Assembly: GCA_007117255.1 (NCBI GenBank)
Contig: SKGU01000233.1
Span: 1 to 6,846, forward strand
Direction: 5' to 3'
DNA from: Natronohydrobacter sp.
Lineage (GTDB): Bacteria > Pseudomonadota > Alphaproteobacteria > Rhodobacterales > Rhodobacteraceae
DNA length: 6,846 nt
Below, piece by piece: positions 1 through 5,804 of the stretch (position 1 is its first letter; the number at the start of each line of letters is the position of its first letter). Made by a program: the position numbers and the translations under genes. The notes under the pieces were generated by a model. That model searched no databases. It worked only from the letters and a program-made list of their open reading frames with translations, and was not told the origin of the DNA.

Positions 1-1296
1 GCGGTTGAACAACTCAACAAACGTCTGCAGCGCCCGATCGAGCCATTCAAGATCATGCGCAGACAAGATCAGGTCACGCGCCTGATCTATGATCCGCAGG
101 TGATGGAAGCGGTGCGCGACTACGCCCGCTCAGAGCGCGTGCCCCCCAATGTCGCTTTCGAGAAAGCCCGTTCATACGCGCGCGAAATCGTGCCGGGGTT
201 TTCGACGGCCACCTATTTCGGTTTTGCCATCAAGCTTGCGCAAAAAATCAGCCAAGGGCTGTACAAGGTGCGGATCGGCGGGTCTGATACGCCTGCACTG
301 GCGCAGATCGACCAGCGCGCGGCAGTCGTGTTCGTGATGAATCACCGCTCGAACATGGATTATGTGCTCATCACATGGCTGGCCTCGCAGCATTCTGCGT
401 TGAGCTATGCTGTGGGCGAATGGGCACGGGTCTGGCCGCTGAAGGCGTTGATCCGGGCGATGGGGGCCTATTTCATCCGGCGGCGCTATTCCAACCCGCT
501 TTATCGCGCGATTCTTGCGCGCTATGTGCAGATGTCGATCCAGCAAGGCACGACGCAGGCAATCTTTCCCGAAGGCGGCCTAAGCCTGAACGGCATGGTC
601 GGGCCTGCCAAACGCGGATTGCTGCATTACATCGTGCGCGGCTACAATCCCAATGACAACACCGATGTGGTGTTCGTGCCGGTTGCACTGAATTACGATC
701 GAATACTGGAAGACCGAGTGCTGATTCAGGCTGGCATGCAGGGGATCAGGCGATTTCCGGTGCGTGTGCGAGTGGTCCTTGGCAATTGCATGAAAATTCT
801 GTGGAAGAAATTCCGCAAGAGCTTTTCGCGCTTTGGCTATGCGGCGGTTTGTTATGGTGAACCACTGTCTCTACGCGACTTTCTGACGCAGACCCCGGAT
901 GCCAGCACCGAAACGCTGGCCGAGACGCTGATCGAGCGCATCCGAGCAGCCGTTCCGGTTCTGCCTGTGCCCTTTGTCGCCGCCAGCCTTGTACGCTGTG
1001 GCGGGCAGGCCAGCCGCACGGAACTGGAGCAGGAATGCAGCCAACTGATGGCAGAATTGCAAGCACGCAAAGCTTGGATTCATCTGGCAGAGTCGAGCGA
1101 ATCCAACGCGATAGATGAAGGACTTGCCGCACTTTCCCAGCGCCGGCTGATAGATGTTTCGCAAGACCAGATCAGTATTCATGCGGGCGAAGACAGCATT
1201 GTCGGTTTTTATGCAGCATCTGTCCTGCAACGGATTGATGCGGCTGAAGGTGTCGCACCCATTAACACCACCCTGCTGACCGATCCTGACACCTGA
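1..1296 (+). CDS. PlsB-like glycerol-3-phosphate / lysophospholipid acyltransferase, 5'-partial
   Basis: Probable membrane-associated acyltransferase that moves an acyl chain onto glycerol-3-phosphate or a lysophospholipid in phospholipid synthesis. The frame is open from base 1 with no stop, and the upstream codons read as sensible protein, so the ATG at 55 is probably internal and the true start lies outside the window. Counting residues from that ATG, motif I is NHRSNMD (H97 and D102, the HX4D catalytic pair). Motif II is GAYFIRRRY at 137-145, motif III is FPEGG at 171-175 (glycerophosphate binding), and motif IV is VPVALNYDRILE at about 208-219. A YGEPLSL segment follows at 267-273. About 130 further residues end in a GFYAASVLQRI segment that recalls the C-terminal region of PlsB, so PlsB-like fits better than the shorter PlsC. 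Substrate specificity cannot be read from sequence. The next gene, ccr, starts 154 bp downstream and probably has its own promoter. Confidence 0.85.
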   Translation, partial: AVEQLNKRLQRPIEPFKIMRRQDQVTRLIYDPQVMEAVRDYARSERVPPNVAFEKARSYAREIVPGFSTATYFGFAIKLAQKISQGLYKVRIGGSDTPALAQIDQRAAVVFVMNHRSNMDYVLITWLASQHSALSYAVGEWARVWPLKALIRAMGAYFIRRRYSNPLYRAILARYVQMSIQQGTTQAIFPEGGLSLNGMVGPAKRGLLHYIVRGYNPNDNTDVVFVPVALNYDRILEDRVLIQAGMQGIRRFPVRVRVVLGNCMKILWKKFRKSFSRFGYAAVCYGEPLSLRDFLTQTPDASTETLAETLIERIRAAVPVLPVPFVAASLVRCGGQASRTELEQECSQLMAELQARKAWIHLAESSESNAIDEGLAALSQRRLIDVSQDQISIHAGEDSIVGFYAASVLQRIDAAEGVAPINTTLLTDPDT

Positions 1297-1319
1297 AACA
1301 GCGCCAAGACATATAATTA

Positions 1320-1368
1320 CAAAATTTGCGCTTTAAGGGTTGCATTGTTGCGCGACCAATTCTATCCA
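1320..1368 (+). promoter_or_regulatory. Candidate ccr control region with TTGC repeats
   Basis: This AT-rich patch lies about 80-130 bp before the ccr start, in the 154-bp gap after the acyltransferase gene. It holds an odd palindrome CAAAATTTG (1320-1328) and three TTGC copies, at 1326-1329, 1340-1343 and 1348-1351, two of them as TTGCGC. A possible sigma-70 promoter is TTGCAT (1340-1345), a 17-bp spacer, then TATCCA (1363-1368), but the -10 match is poor. Acyl-CoA-responsive regulators of the ScfR/RamB group are thought to bind TTTGCAAA-like sites, so a related regulator is possible. That link is inference only. Confidence 0.25.
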
Positions 1369-1440
1369 TGCTGCAAGCGCCACATGATAATTCTGCGGCG
1401 CAGCAGCGGTGATTGGGCACGGCCCACAGATTATGGGAAT

Positions 1441-1448
1441 GGAGAAGG
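1441..1448 (+). promoter_or_regulatory. Ribosome binding site of ccr, decides the start
   Basis: The purine run GGAGAAGG contains GGAG at 1441-1444, six bases before the ATG at 1451. It supports that ATG over the in-frame ATG at 1409, which would add 14 residues (MIGHGPQIMGMEKD) that do not look like the family. The MALD start matches the remembered Rhodobacter Ccr N-terminus. Confidence 0.8.
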
Positions 1449-1450
1449 AC

Positions 1451-2743
1451 ATGGCTCTGGATACGCAGGACACCATTGCGCAATATGACGCGCCTGAGAA
1501 AGACCTCTACGAAATCGGGGAAATGCCGCCTTTGGGCCATGTTCCCAAACAGATGTATGCTTGGGCTATCCGTCGTGAACGTCACGGCACACCCGACAAA
1601 GCCATGCAGGTCGAAGTTGTCGATGTGCCCGAACTCGATAGCCACGAAGTGCTCGTCCTGGTGATGGCAGCAGGGGTGAACTATAACGGTATCTGGGCAG
1701 GTCTGGGCGAACCGATTTCGCCGTTCGATGTGCACAAGGCACCGTTCCACATCGCAGGCTCGGATGCGTCAGGCATCGTCTGGGCCGTGGGTTCTGCTGT
1801 AAAGCGCTGGAAAGTCGGCGACGAAGTGGTGATCCATTGCAATCAGGACGACGGCGATGACGAGCATTGCAACGGTGGCGATCCGATGTTCTCGCCAAGC
1901 CAGCGGATCTGGGGCTATGAAACCCCCGATGGCAGCTTCGCGCAATTCACCAATGTGCAGGCCCAGCAGCTCATGCCGCGGCCCAAGCATCTGACATGGG
2001 AAGAATCGGCCTGCTACACACTGACGCTGGCCACCGCGTATCGCATGCTGTTCGGCCATGAACCCCATGACCTGAAACCTGGCCAGAATGTGCTGGTCTG
2101 GGGGGCGTCTGGCGGTTTGGGATCATACGCGATCCAGTTGGCGAATACCGCAGGCGCAAATGCCATTGGTGTCATCTCGGATGAAAGCAAGCGCCAGTTT
2201 GTGCTCGATCAGGGTGCCAAGGGCGTGATCAACCGCAAGGATTTCAACTGCTGGGGTCAGTTGCCGAAGGTCAACACGCCTGAATATAACGAATGGCTGA
2301 AGGAAGCGCGCAAATTCGGCAAGGCCATCTGGGACATCACCGGCAAGGGCGTGAATGTTGATATGGTGTTTGAACACCCCGGCGAAGCGACATTCCCTGT
2401 CTCCACACTTGTGGTGAAAAAAGGTGGCATGGTCGTGATCTGCGCGGGCACCTCTGGGTTCAACTGCACTTTTGATGTGCGCTATATGTGGATGCATCAG
2501 AAGCGCCTTCAGGGCAGCCATTTCGCGCATCTCAAGCAGGCATCGGCCGCAAACCAGCTCATGATCGAGCGCCGCCTTGATCCGTGCATGTCCGAAGTCT
2601 TCCCATGGGACGAAATTCCGGCGGCGCATGTGAAAATGTATCGCAACGAACACAAGCCGGGCAATATGGCCGTGCTGGTTCAGGCCCCGCGCACGGGTTT
2701 GCGTACCTTCGAAGACGCGCTTGAGGCCGGCCCGAAGCGCTGA
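1451..2743 (+). CDS. ccr: Crotonyl-CoA carboxylase/reductase
   Basis: Cytoplasmic enzyme that reductively carboxylates crotonyl-CoA with CO2 and NADPH to (2S)-ethylmalonyl-CoA. It is the hallmark step of the ethylmalonyl-CoA pathway, which lets isocitrate-lyase-negative Rhodobacterales grow on acetate and other C2-type substrates. The protein is 430 residues, which I believe is the usual length, and belongs to the zinc-less medium-chain dehydrogenase/reductase superfamily. Visible landmarks are MPPLGHVPK near the N-terminus, AAGVNYNGIW at 73-82, and the acidic loop DDGDDEHCNGGD at 133-144. Others are QRIWGYET at 151-158, the NADPH-binding Rossmann loop WGASGGLGSYA at 217-227, VFEHPGEATF at 306-315 and GSHFAHL at 355-361. 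Asn77/Asn79, Tyr156-Glu157 and His357 probably line the CO2 pocket, by analogy with Kitasatospora Ccr. A strong terminator follows 22 bp after the stop, so the gene probably forms its own unit or ends one. Identification is close to certain. Confidence 0.97.
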   Translation: MALDTQDTIAQYDAPEKDLYEIGEMPPLGHVPKQMYAWAIRRERHGTPDKAMQVEVVDVPELDSHEVLVLVMAAGVNYNGIWAGLGEPISPFDVHKAPFHIAGSDASGIVWAVGSAVKRWKVGDEVVIHCNQDDGDDEHCNGGDPMFSPSQRIWGYETPDGSFAQFTNVQAQQLMPRPKHLTWEESACYTLTLATAYRMLFGHEPHDLKPGQNVLVWGASGGLGSYAIQLANTAGANAIGVISDESKRQFVLDQGAKGVINRKDFNCWGQLPKVNTPEYNEWLKEARKFGKAIWDITGKGVNVDMVFEHPGEATFPVSTLVVKKGGMVVICAGTSGFNCTFDVRYMWMHQKRLQGSHFAHLKQASAANQLMIERRLDPCMSEVFPWDEIPAAHVKMYRNEHKPGNMAVLVQAPRTGLRTFEDALEAGPKR

Positions 2744-2765
2744 TTCTTTGACATCATCGTGCATC

Positions 2766-2797
2766 GCCGCGCAGGTTCTCGCCTGCGCGGCTTTTTT
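2766..2797 (+). terminator. Intrinsic terminator after ccr
   Basis: A perfect 10-bp GC-rich stem, GCCGCGCAGG (2766-2775) with CCTGCGCGGC (2782-2791), encloses the loop TTCTCG. Six T residues follow at 2792-2797. It starts 22 bp after the ccr stop codon and should end the ccr transcript, separating it from the small gene downstream. Confidence 0.95.
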
Positions 2798-2852
2798 CTG
2801 CATGGCCAGTAAAACTTTGGAAAGCCCAGTCAGGCTAGTTTGACCCCGTCGG

Positions 2853-2868
2853 GCAGGAACAATCCTGC
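2853..2868 (+). repeat. Short perfect inverted repeat before the small gene
   Basis: GCAGGA (2853-2858), loop ACAA and TCCTGC (2863-2868) form a 6-bp perfect hairpin seven bases before the GGAG ribosome site of the 56-aa gene. A TTGACC at 2840-2845 just upstream looks like a -35 element, but no good -10 sits at the right spacing. The repeat could be an operator or a leader hairpin, or chance. Confidence 0.35.
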
Positions 2869-2886
2869 ACAGATGGAGCCTGATTG

Positions 2887-3057
2887 GTGTCACATGAATG
2901 GATTATCGAGTCGCTTGCCGAGTTGAAGGCGCATGCGTCACGCGAAGGCTTGCCGGCGCTGGCCGAGCAACTGGACATCGCGATCCGTGTTGCGCTGATT
3001 GAAACGGCCCAGCCTCCAAACCCCGGCGCTTCCAAGCACAGTGATCCGCGCGATTAG
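2887..3057 (+). CDS. Small conserved-type hypothetical protein (56 aa), GTG start
   Basis: Predicted 56-residue cytoplasmic protein. The start is GTG at 2887, with GGAG at 2875-2878 eight bases upstream. A TTG at 2884 is a weaker alternative, and an in-frame TGA at 2881-2883 blocks extension. Residues 2-40 (SHEWIIESLAELKAHASREG onward to VALIET) look like two amphipathic helices. They resemble a family of short Rhodobacterales proteins with a W-I/L-x-x-x-L-A-x-L-K ... GLPALAEQL pattern that I remember only as hypothetical. The tail (residues 41-56) is Pro/Ser/Asp-rich and probably disordered. There is no signal peptide, membrane segment or metal motif. The gene follows the ccr terminator and ends 80 bp before the helicase gene, so it may be expressed alone or with the helicase. 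Function unknown. Confidence 0.7.
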   Translation: MSHEWIIESLAELKAHASREGLPALAEQLDIAIRVALIETAQPPNPGASKHSDPRD

Positions 3058-3137
3058 CTTAGCAAAGCGTAATAAAATCATCCGGTGCCACCTAAATGCC
3101 CCTGCCCCTTCTGATGCGCTTGCGTTAGGGTGCCGCC

Positions 3138-4661
3138 ATGAGCTTGCCCACTGTTCAATTCTCTGACGATCAGGCCGAAGCCTGGGACAGAATCGCCACC
3201 GCGCTGGAACAGGCAGGGGTCGATCTCGTCTCTGGCGCGTGCCAATCTGCACCCGAAGACAAACGCGTCACGCTTGCCGTGATGGGCAAGGCCGGGTCCG
3301 GCAAGACCTTGCTTCTGGCCGAACTGACCCGCGCGCTGCTGGAGGCGGGCGTCGAGCTGGTTTCAGGCGATTATGAAGGGCGCAGGCGGCGCGAAAAACG
3401 TACATTGGCTGTGCTGGCGCCGACCAACAAGGCGGCCTCGGTGTTGCGCGCGCGCAAGGTGGCCGCAACGACGATCCACCGTATCCTCTACACGCCGGTC
3501 TACGATCCCGAATATGAACGCATCGCGGAATGGCTGACAGGTAATCTGCCCCGCCCGACCGTCGAAGGATTGTCAGAAACCGCACTCGACCGCGCGCATG
3601 CATTTTATGCGCAGGTCAAATCCATTCCCGGTGCTCTGGCTGCGGCGGGGTTGCGCGGGTCGGATTTCATCACGGGTTGGAAACGGCGCGATGACCCGCT
3701 TGATATCGGCTTTGTCGATGAAAGCTCGATGCTGGACGCGCGCCAGCTTGAAGACCTGCAAGAGCTGTTCTCAACCCTGATCCTTTTTGGCGACCCGGCG
3801 CAGCTTGCGCCCGTCAACCAATCGGGCGGCATGGTGTTCGACAGCCTGCCCGCGCCGGCACAGTTGAAGCTTGCGCGCATCCACCGACAGGCCGAAGGCA
3901 ACCCGATTCTTGACCTCGCCCATGCGCTGGCCGATCCCGCGCTGGGGTTTGAAGATTTCGAATCCCGTGTTGCAGACGCCGCGCGCAGGGATGACCGTGT
4001 GCATCTTGCGGAACGCGTGGACAGTGACCTGATGGCGCGCTCGCCAGTGCTGGTCTGGCGCAATGCCACCCGTTTGCGGCTGATCACAGCTTTCCGGCGC
4101 GCCCATGAGGCCCCTGAAACCGCGCTTTCGCCGGGTGAGCCGCTGATGTGTGACGGGCTTGAGCTGCCGTTGAAACACCGCAAGAAGCGCATCGATCTGG
4201 AAGCACGCGGGCTGATCAAGGGCGCGCAGGTCGTCTATCTTGGGCCTGGCCGCAAACCCGGTTTCTCGCGCCTGCATATTTTCGGGGCAGAAGAGCCGCA
4301 GATTTCCGTGGCCTCCATCATCAAGATCGAAACCGACCCCGATGAAGAACCCTTCATCCCCTATGCTGCAACTATGGGGGCCGCTTTTGTGCATGGGGCG
4401 GCGGTGACGATTCACAAGGCGCAAGGCTCGCAATGGCCGGAAGTTCAGGTCTTCGCGCCTGATCTTTTTGCCGCCGCCCGTGCCGGTCGCAGCGAAGGTG
4501 GCGTGCCGCTGTGGAAACGTCTGGCCTATGTTGCCATCACCCGCGCCGAACACCGGCTGCATTGGGTCATCCGCAATCGCCTTGCGCGGCCCCGCACGTC
4601 ACTGTCAACCGAAGACCTTGAAGCTGCTCCCGCCCCCCTGGCACTGTCATCCGAGGCATGA
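3138..4661 (+). CDS. RecD-like superfamily 1 ATP-dependent DNA helicase
   Basis: Probable 5'-3' SF1B DNA helicase of the RecD/exodeoxyribonuclease V alpha type, acting in the cytoplasm in repair or recombination. In the 507-residue product the motifs come in order. Walker A is GKAGSGKT (50-57), motif Ia is LAPTNKAASVLR (93-104), and TIHRILY follows at 112-118. Motif II is FVDESSMLD (192-200, with D194-E195), motif III is LILFGDPAQLAPV (214-226), and motif IV is ARIHRQ (246-251). Motif V is VTIHKAQGSQWPEV (423-436), and motif VI is YVAITRAEHRL (464-474) with its arginine finger. All catalytic residues are present. It lacks the extended N-terminal region of full RecD2 proteins and matches a compact family I recall from Rhodobacterales, usually annotated as an AAA family ATPase or ATP-dependent RecD-like helicase. 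No recB or recC neighbour is visible, so it probably acts without RecBCD. The ribosome site is a weak AGGG at 3127-3130. The exact substrate is unknown. Confidence 0.9.
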   Translation: MSLPTVQFSDDQAEAWDRIATALEQAGVDLVSGACQSAPEDKRVTLAVMGKAGSGKTLLLAELTRALLEAGVELVSGDYEGRRRREKRTLAVLAPTNKAASVLRARKVAATTIHRILYTPVYDPEYERIAEWLTGNLPRPTVEGLSETALDRAHAFYAQVKSIPGALAAAGLRGSDFITGWKRRDDPLDIGFVDESSMLDARQLEDLQELFSTLILFGDPAQLAPVNQSGGMVFDSLPAPAQLKLARIHRQAEGNPILDLAHALADPALGFEDFESRVADAARRDDRVHLAERVDSDLMARSPVLVWRNATRLRLITAFRRAHEAPETALSPGEPLMCDGLELPLKHRKKRIDLEARGLIKGAQVVYLGPGRKPGFSRLHIFGAEEPQISVASIIKIETDPDEEPFIPYAATMGAAFVHGAAVTIHKAQGSQWPEVQVFAPDLFAAARAGRSEGGVPLWKRLAYVAITRAEHRLHWVIRNRLARPRTSLSTEDLEAAPAPLALSSEA

Positions 4662-4702
4662 TTCCACTTTCCGATTCACACTTGTCCAAATATCCTGCAG
4701 GT

Positions 4703-4741
4703 GTTGTCATTGTGCGCTAATGGTTCCAGAACAATGACGAC
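4703..4741 (+). repeat. Long inverted repeat after the helicase gene
   Basis: GTTGTCATTGT (4703-4713) pairs with ACAATGACGAC (4731-4741) over 11 positions, 10 Watson-Crick and one G-U in RNA, around a 17-base spacer. There is no T-run after it. It could be a leader hairpin, a protein-binding dyad, or part of the transcript end of the helicase gene. Confidence 0.5.
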
Positions 4742-4773
4742 GGGCGCTTGCGCCCAAGAGGGCTCTGCCCTCT
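4742..4773 (+). repeat. Two tandem GC-rich hairpins before the RAM gene
   Basis: Hairpin A is GGGCGC (4742-4747), TT, GCGCCC (4750-4755). Hairpin B is AGAGGGC (4757-4763), TCT, GCCCTCT (4767-4773). Only one base separates them, and A begins directly after the preceding inverted repeat. A second GCCCTC at 4777-4782 could compete for the 5' arm of B. Palindromes of the GGGCTCTGCCC kind are, as I remember, abundant in Rhodobacterales intergenic DNA, so this may be a dispersed element. Without a T-run it is not a standard intrinsic terminator, though it may still help end the helicase transcript. Confidence 0.55.
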
Positions 4774-4788
4774 GACGCCCTCAGGATC

Positions 4789-4793
4789 AGGAG
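4789..4793 (+). promoter_or_regulatory. Ribosome binding site of the RAM gene
   Basis: AGGAG at 4789-4793 lies seven bases before the ATG at 4801. It follows the hairpin cluster directly, so alternative pairing of the leader could affect its access. Confidence 0.75.
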
Positions 4794-4800
4794 ACCCCCA

Positions 4801-5037
4801 ATGCGCTGTGTTTTCGTTCAGTTCCGCTGCACCCCAGGCAAAACCTATGAGGTCGCAGATGCCATTTATGACCGCGAGATCGTTTCTGAACTTTACTCGA
4901 CCTCAGGCGAATATGATCTGATTGCCAAGCTCTATATCCCCGAAGGTGAAGATGTCGGTCACTATCTAAGCGAAAAACTGTTTGATATTACGGGCATAAG
5001 CCGAACGCTGACCACAATGACCTTTCGTGCGTTCTGA
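4801..5037 (+). CDS. Stand-alone Lrp/AsnC ligand-binding (RAM) domain protein
   Basis: A 78-residue cytoplasmic protein made only of the RAM (AsnC/Lrp C-terminal, alpha-beta sandwich) domain. The order fits strand 1 (CVFVQFRC, 3-10), helix (KTYEVADAIYD, 14-24), strand 2 (VSELYST, 28-34), strand 3 (YDLIAKLYIP, 38-47), helix (VGHYLSEKLFD, 52-62) and strand 4 (ISRTLTTMTFRAF, 66-78). The SGEYDLIAKL segment at 35-44 is the typical glycine/aspartate turn where these domains bind amino acids or similar effectors. The DNA-binding helix-turn-helix of full Lrp proteins is absent, and the good AGGAG site at the ATG argues against a truncated longer gene. Such proteins usually form dimers and higher oligomers, and may bind small ligands or modulate full-length Lrp relatives. 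The real ligand and partner are unknown. The gene is preceded by a hairpin-rich leader and ends 8 bp from the stop of the convergent TIGR02186 gene. Confidence 0.88.
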   Translation: MRCVFVQFRCTPGKTYEVADAIYDREIVSELYSTSGEYDLIAKLYIPEGEDVGHYLSEKLFDITGISRTLTTMTFRAF

Positions 5038-5045
5038 CGTTTCAA

Positions 5046-5804
5046 TCAATTGCGCAACAGCCGAAACAACGCCGAGGCACCCCAGCCAAAGAATACCGCA
5101 ATAAATAATGACAACAGCCCGTACACAAAGGGCTGGTCATAGGCCAGATTTGTCAGCCACCGCTCCAGAACTGCTTTGCGCACATCAATGAAGGTCTCGA
5201 ACTCGTCGATGACATCGCCATCGCGCAGCAAGAAAATGCGGGCCGAATAGCGTCCTTCCACAATGGTCTTGGGCAAGGTCAGGCGCGTGCTGAACAGCGT
5301 TTCGCGCTCCAATGCGATACTGCCTTCGTGACTTTGATAAAGTCCTTCGCTCTCGCGCACCCGGATCAGTGCTTCGGTAAACCCTGCCTGATCTGTTCGG
5401 TCGGCGCCATTCCGAGCTTCAAAGATGGCCAGCCGGGTCGATATCCGATGTGTCAGGTCGGAATCTATGGACAGGATGTCAGACAGTGCGCCAGTGCTGG
5501 CAACAGCGTAGAAACTGGGGGCCGCACGGACAGTTTGCGAATCCGTATTCACCCAGATCCCGGCCCGACGCGCCTTGCGCCAGACGATCGCCGCCTGCGG
5601 CGGCCCTTCTATCGCGATGATCACATTGAGATCAGAGTCTTCCGGCAGCGGAGCTTCGCGCCGCACCGCACCGAAAATCAGGATCTCGGACCCTTCGAAA
5701 TTCACCGTCAGCGAAACCGCATTCTGGCTCAGACCTGCGATCACCTCTTCGGCGCGCAACGGCAACGCAGCAAGTAGAAAGAAGATGGTCCAAAGCACCC
5801 GCAT
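5046..5804 (-). CDS. TIGR02186-family membrane-anchored periplasmic protein
   Basis: Conserved alphaproteobacterial protein of unknown function that I associate with TSUP exporter genes. The 252-residue product starts with a signal peptide (MRVLWTIFFLLAALPLRA, likely cleavage after A18). A mainly beta periplasmic region follows (about 19-220), opening with EEVIAGLSQNAVSLTVNFEG, and then one C-terminal transmembrane segment (about 226-248), ending LFRLLRN. It should therefore be anchored in the inner membrane with its bulk in the periplasm. The start was set at the ATG at 5804 rather than the in-frame ATG at 5852, because it gives a clean signal peptide and overlaps the upstream TSUP stop as TGATG, a sign of translational coupling. 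A weak GGGG-rich ribosome site lies at 5813-5816. Coupling suggests it is an accessory or substrate-capturing partner of the exporter, but that is inference. Confidence 0.85.
   Translation of the reverse strand: MRVLWTIFFLLAALPLRAEEVIAGLSQNAVSLTVNFEGSEILIFGAVRREAPLPEDSDLNVIIAIEGPPQAAIVWRKARRAGIWVNTDSQTVRAAPSFYAVASTGALSDILSIDSDLTHRISTRLAIFEARNGADRTDQAGFTEALIRVRESEGLYQSHEGSIALERETLFSTRLTLPKTIVEGRYSARIFLLRDGDVIDEFETFIDVRKAVLERWLTNLAYDQPFVYGLLSLFIAVFFGWGASALFRLLRN

Noticed and set aside
1409..1450. Extended N-terminus for ccr from the ATG at 1409
   Set aside because: There is no ribosome site at 1409, the added residues do not resemble the family, and GGAG sits at the right distance from the ATG at 1451.
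2123..2893. 256-codon open frame on the minus strand opposite ccr
   Set aside because: It overlaps the certain ccr gene and its terminator, and its translation is rich in Arg/His/Cys with no recognisable domain, typical of an antisense shadow in GC-rich DNA.
3771..4562. 263-codon open frame on the minus strand opposite the helicase gene
   Set aside because: It lies wholly within the helicase gene, whose motifs are all intact, and its product shows no domain or family-like pattern.
4468..4737. 89-codon plus-strand frame across the helicase 3' end
   Set aside because: Most of it is out of frame inside the helicase gene, it lacks a ribosome site, and the composition is unlike a real protein.
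4703..4773. Intrinsic terminator of the helicase gene
   Set aside because: The hairpins are strong but no T-run follows any of them, so a standard intrinsic terminator cannot be claimed; reported as inverted repeats instead.
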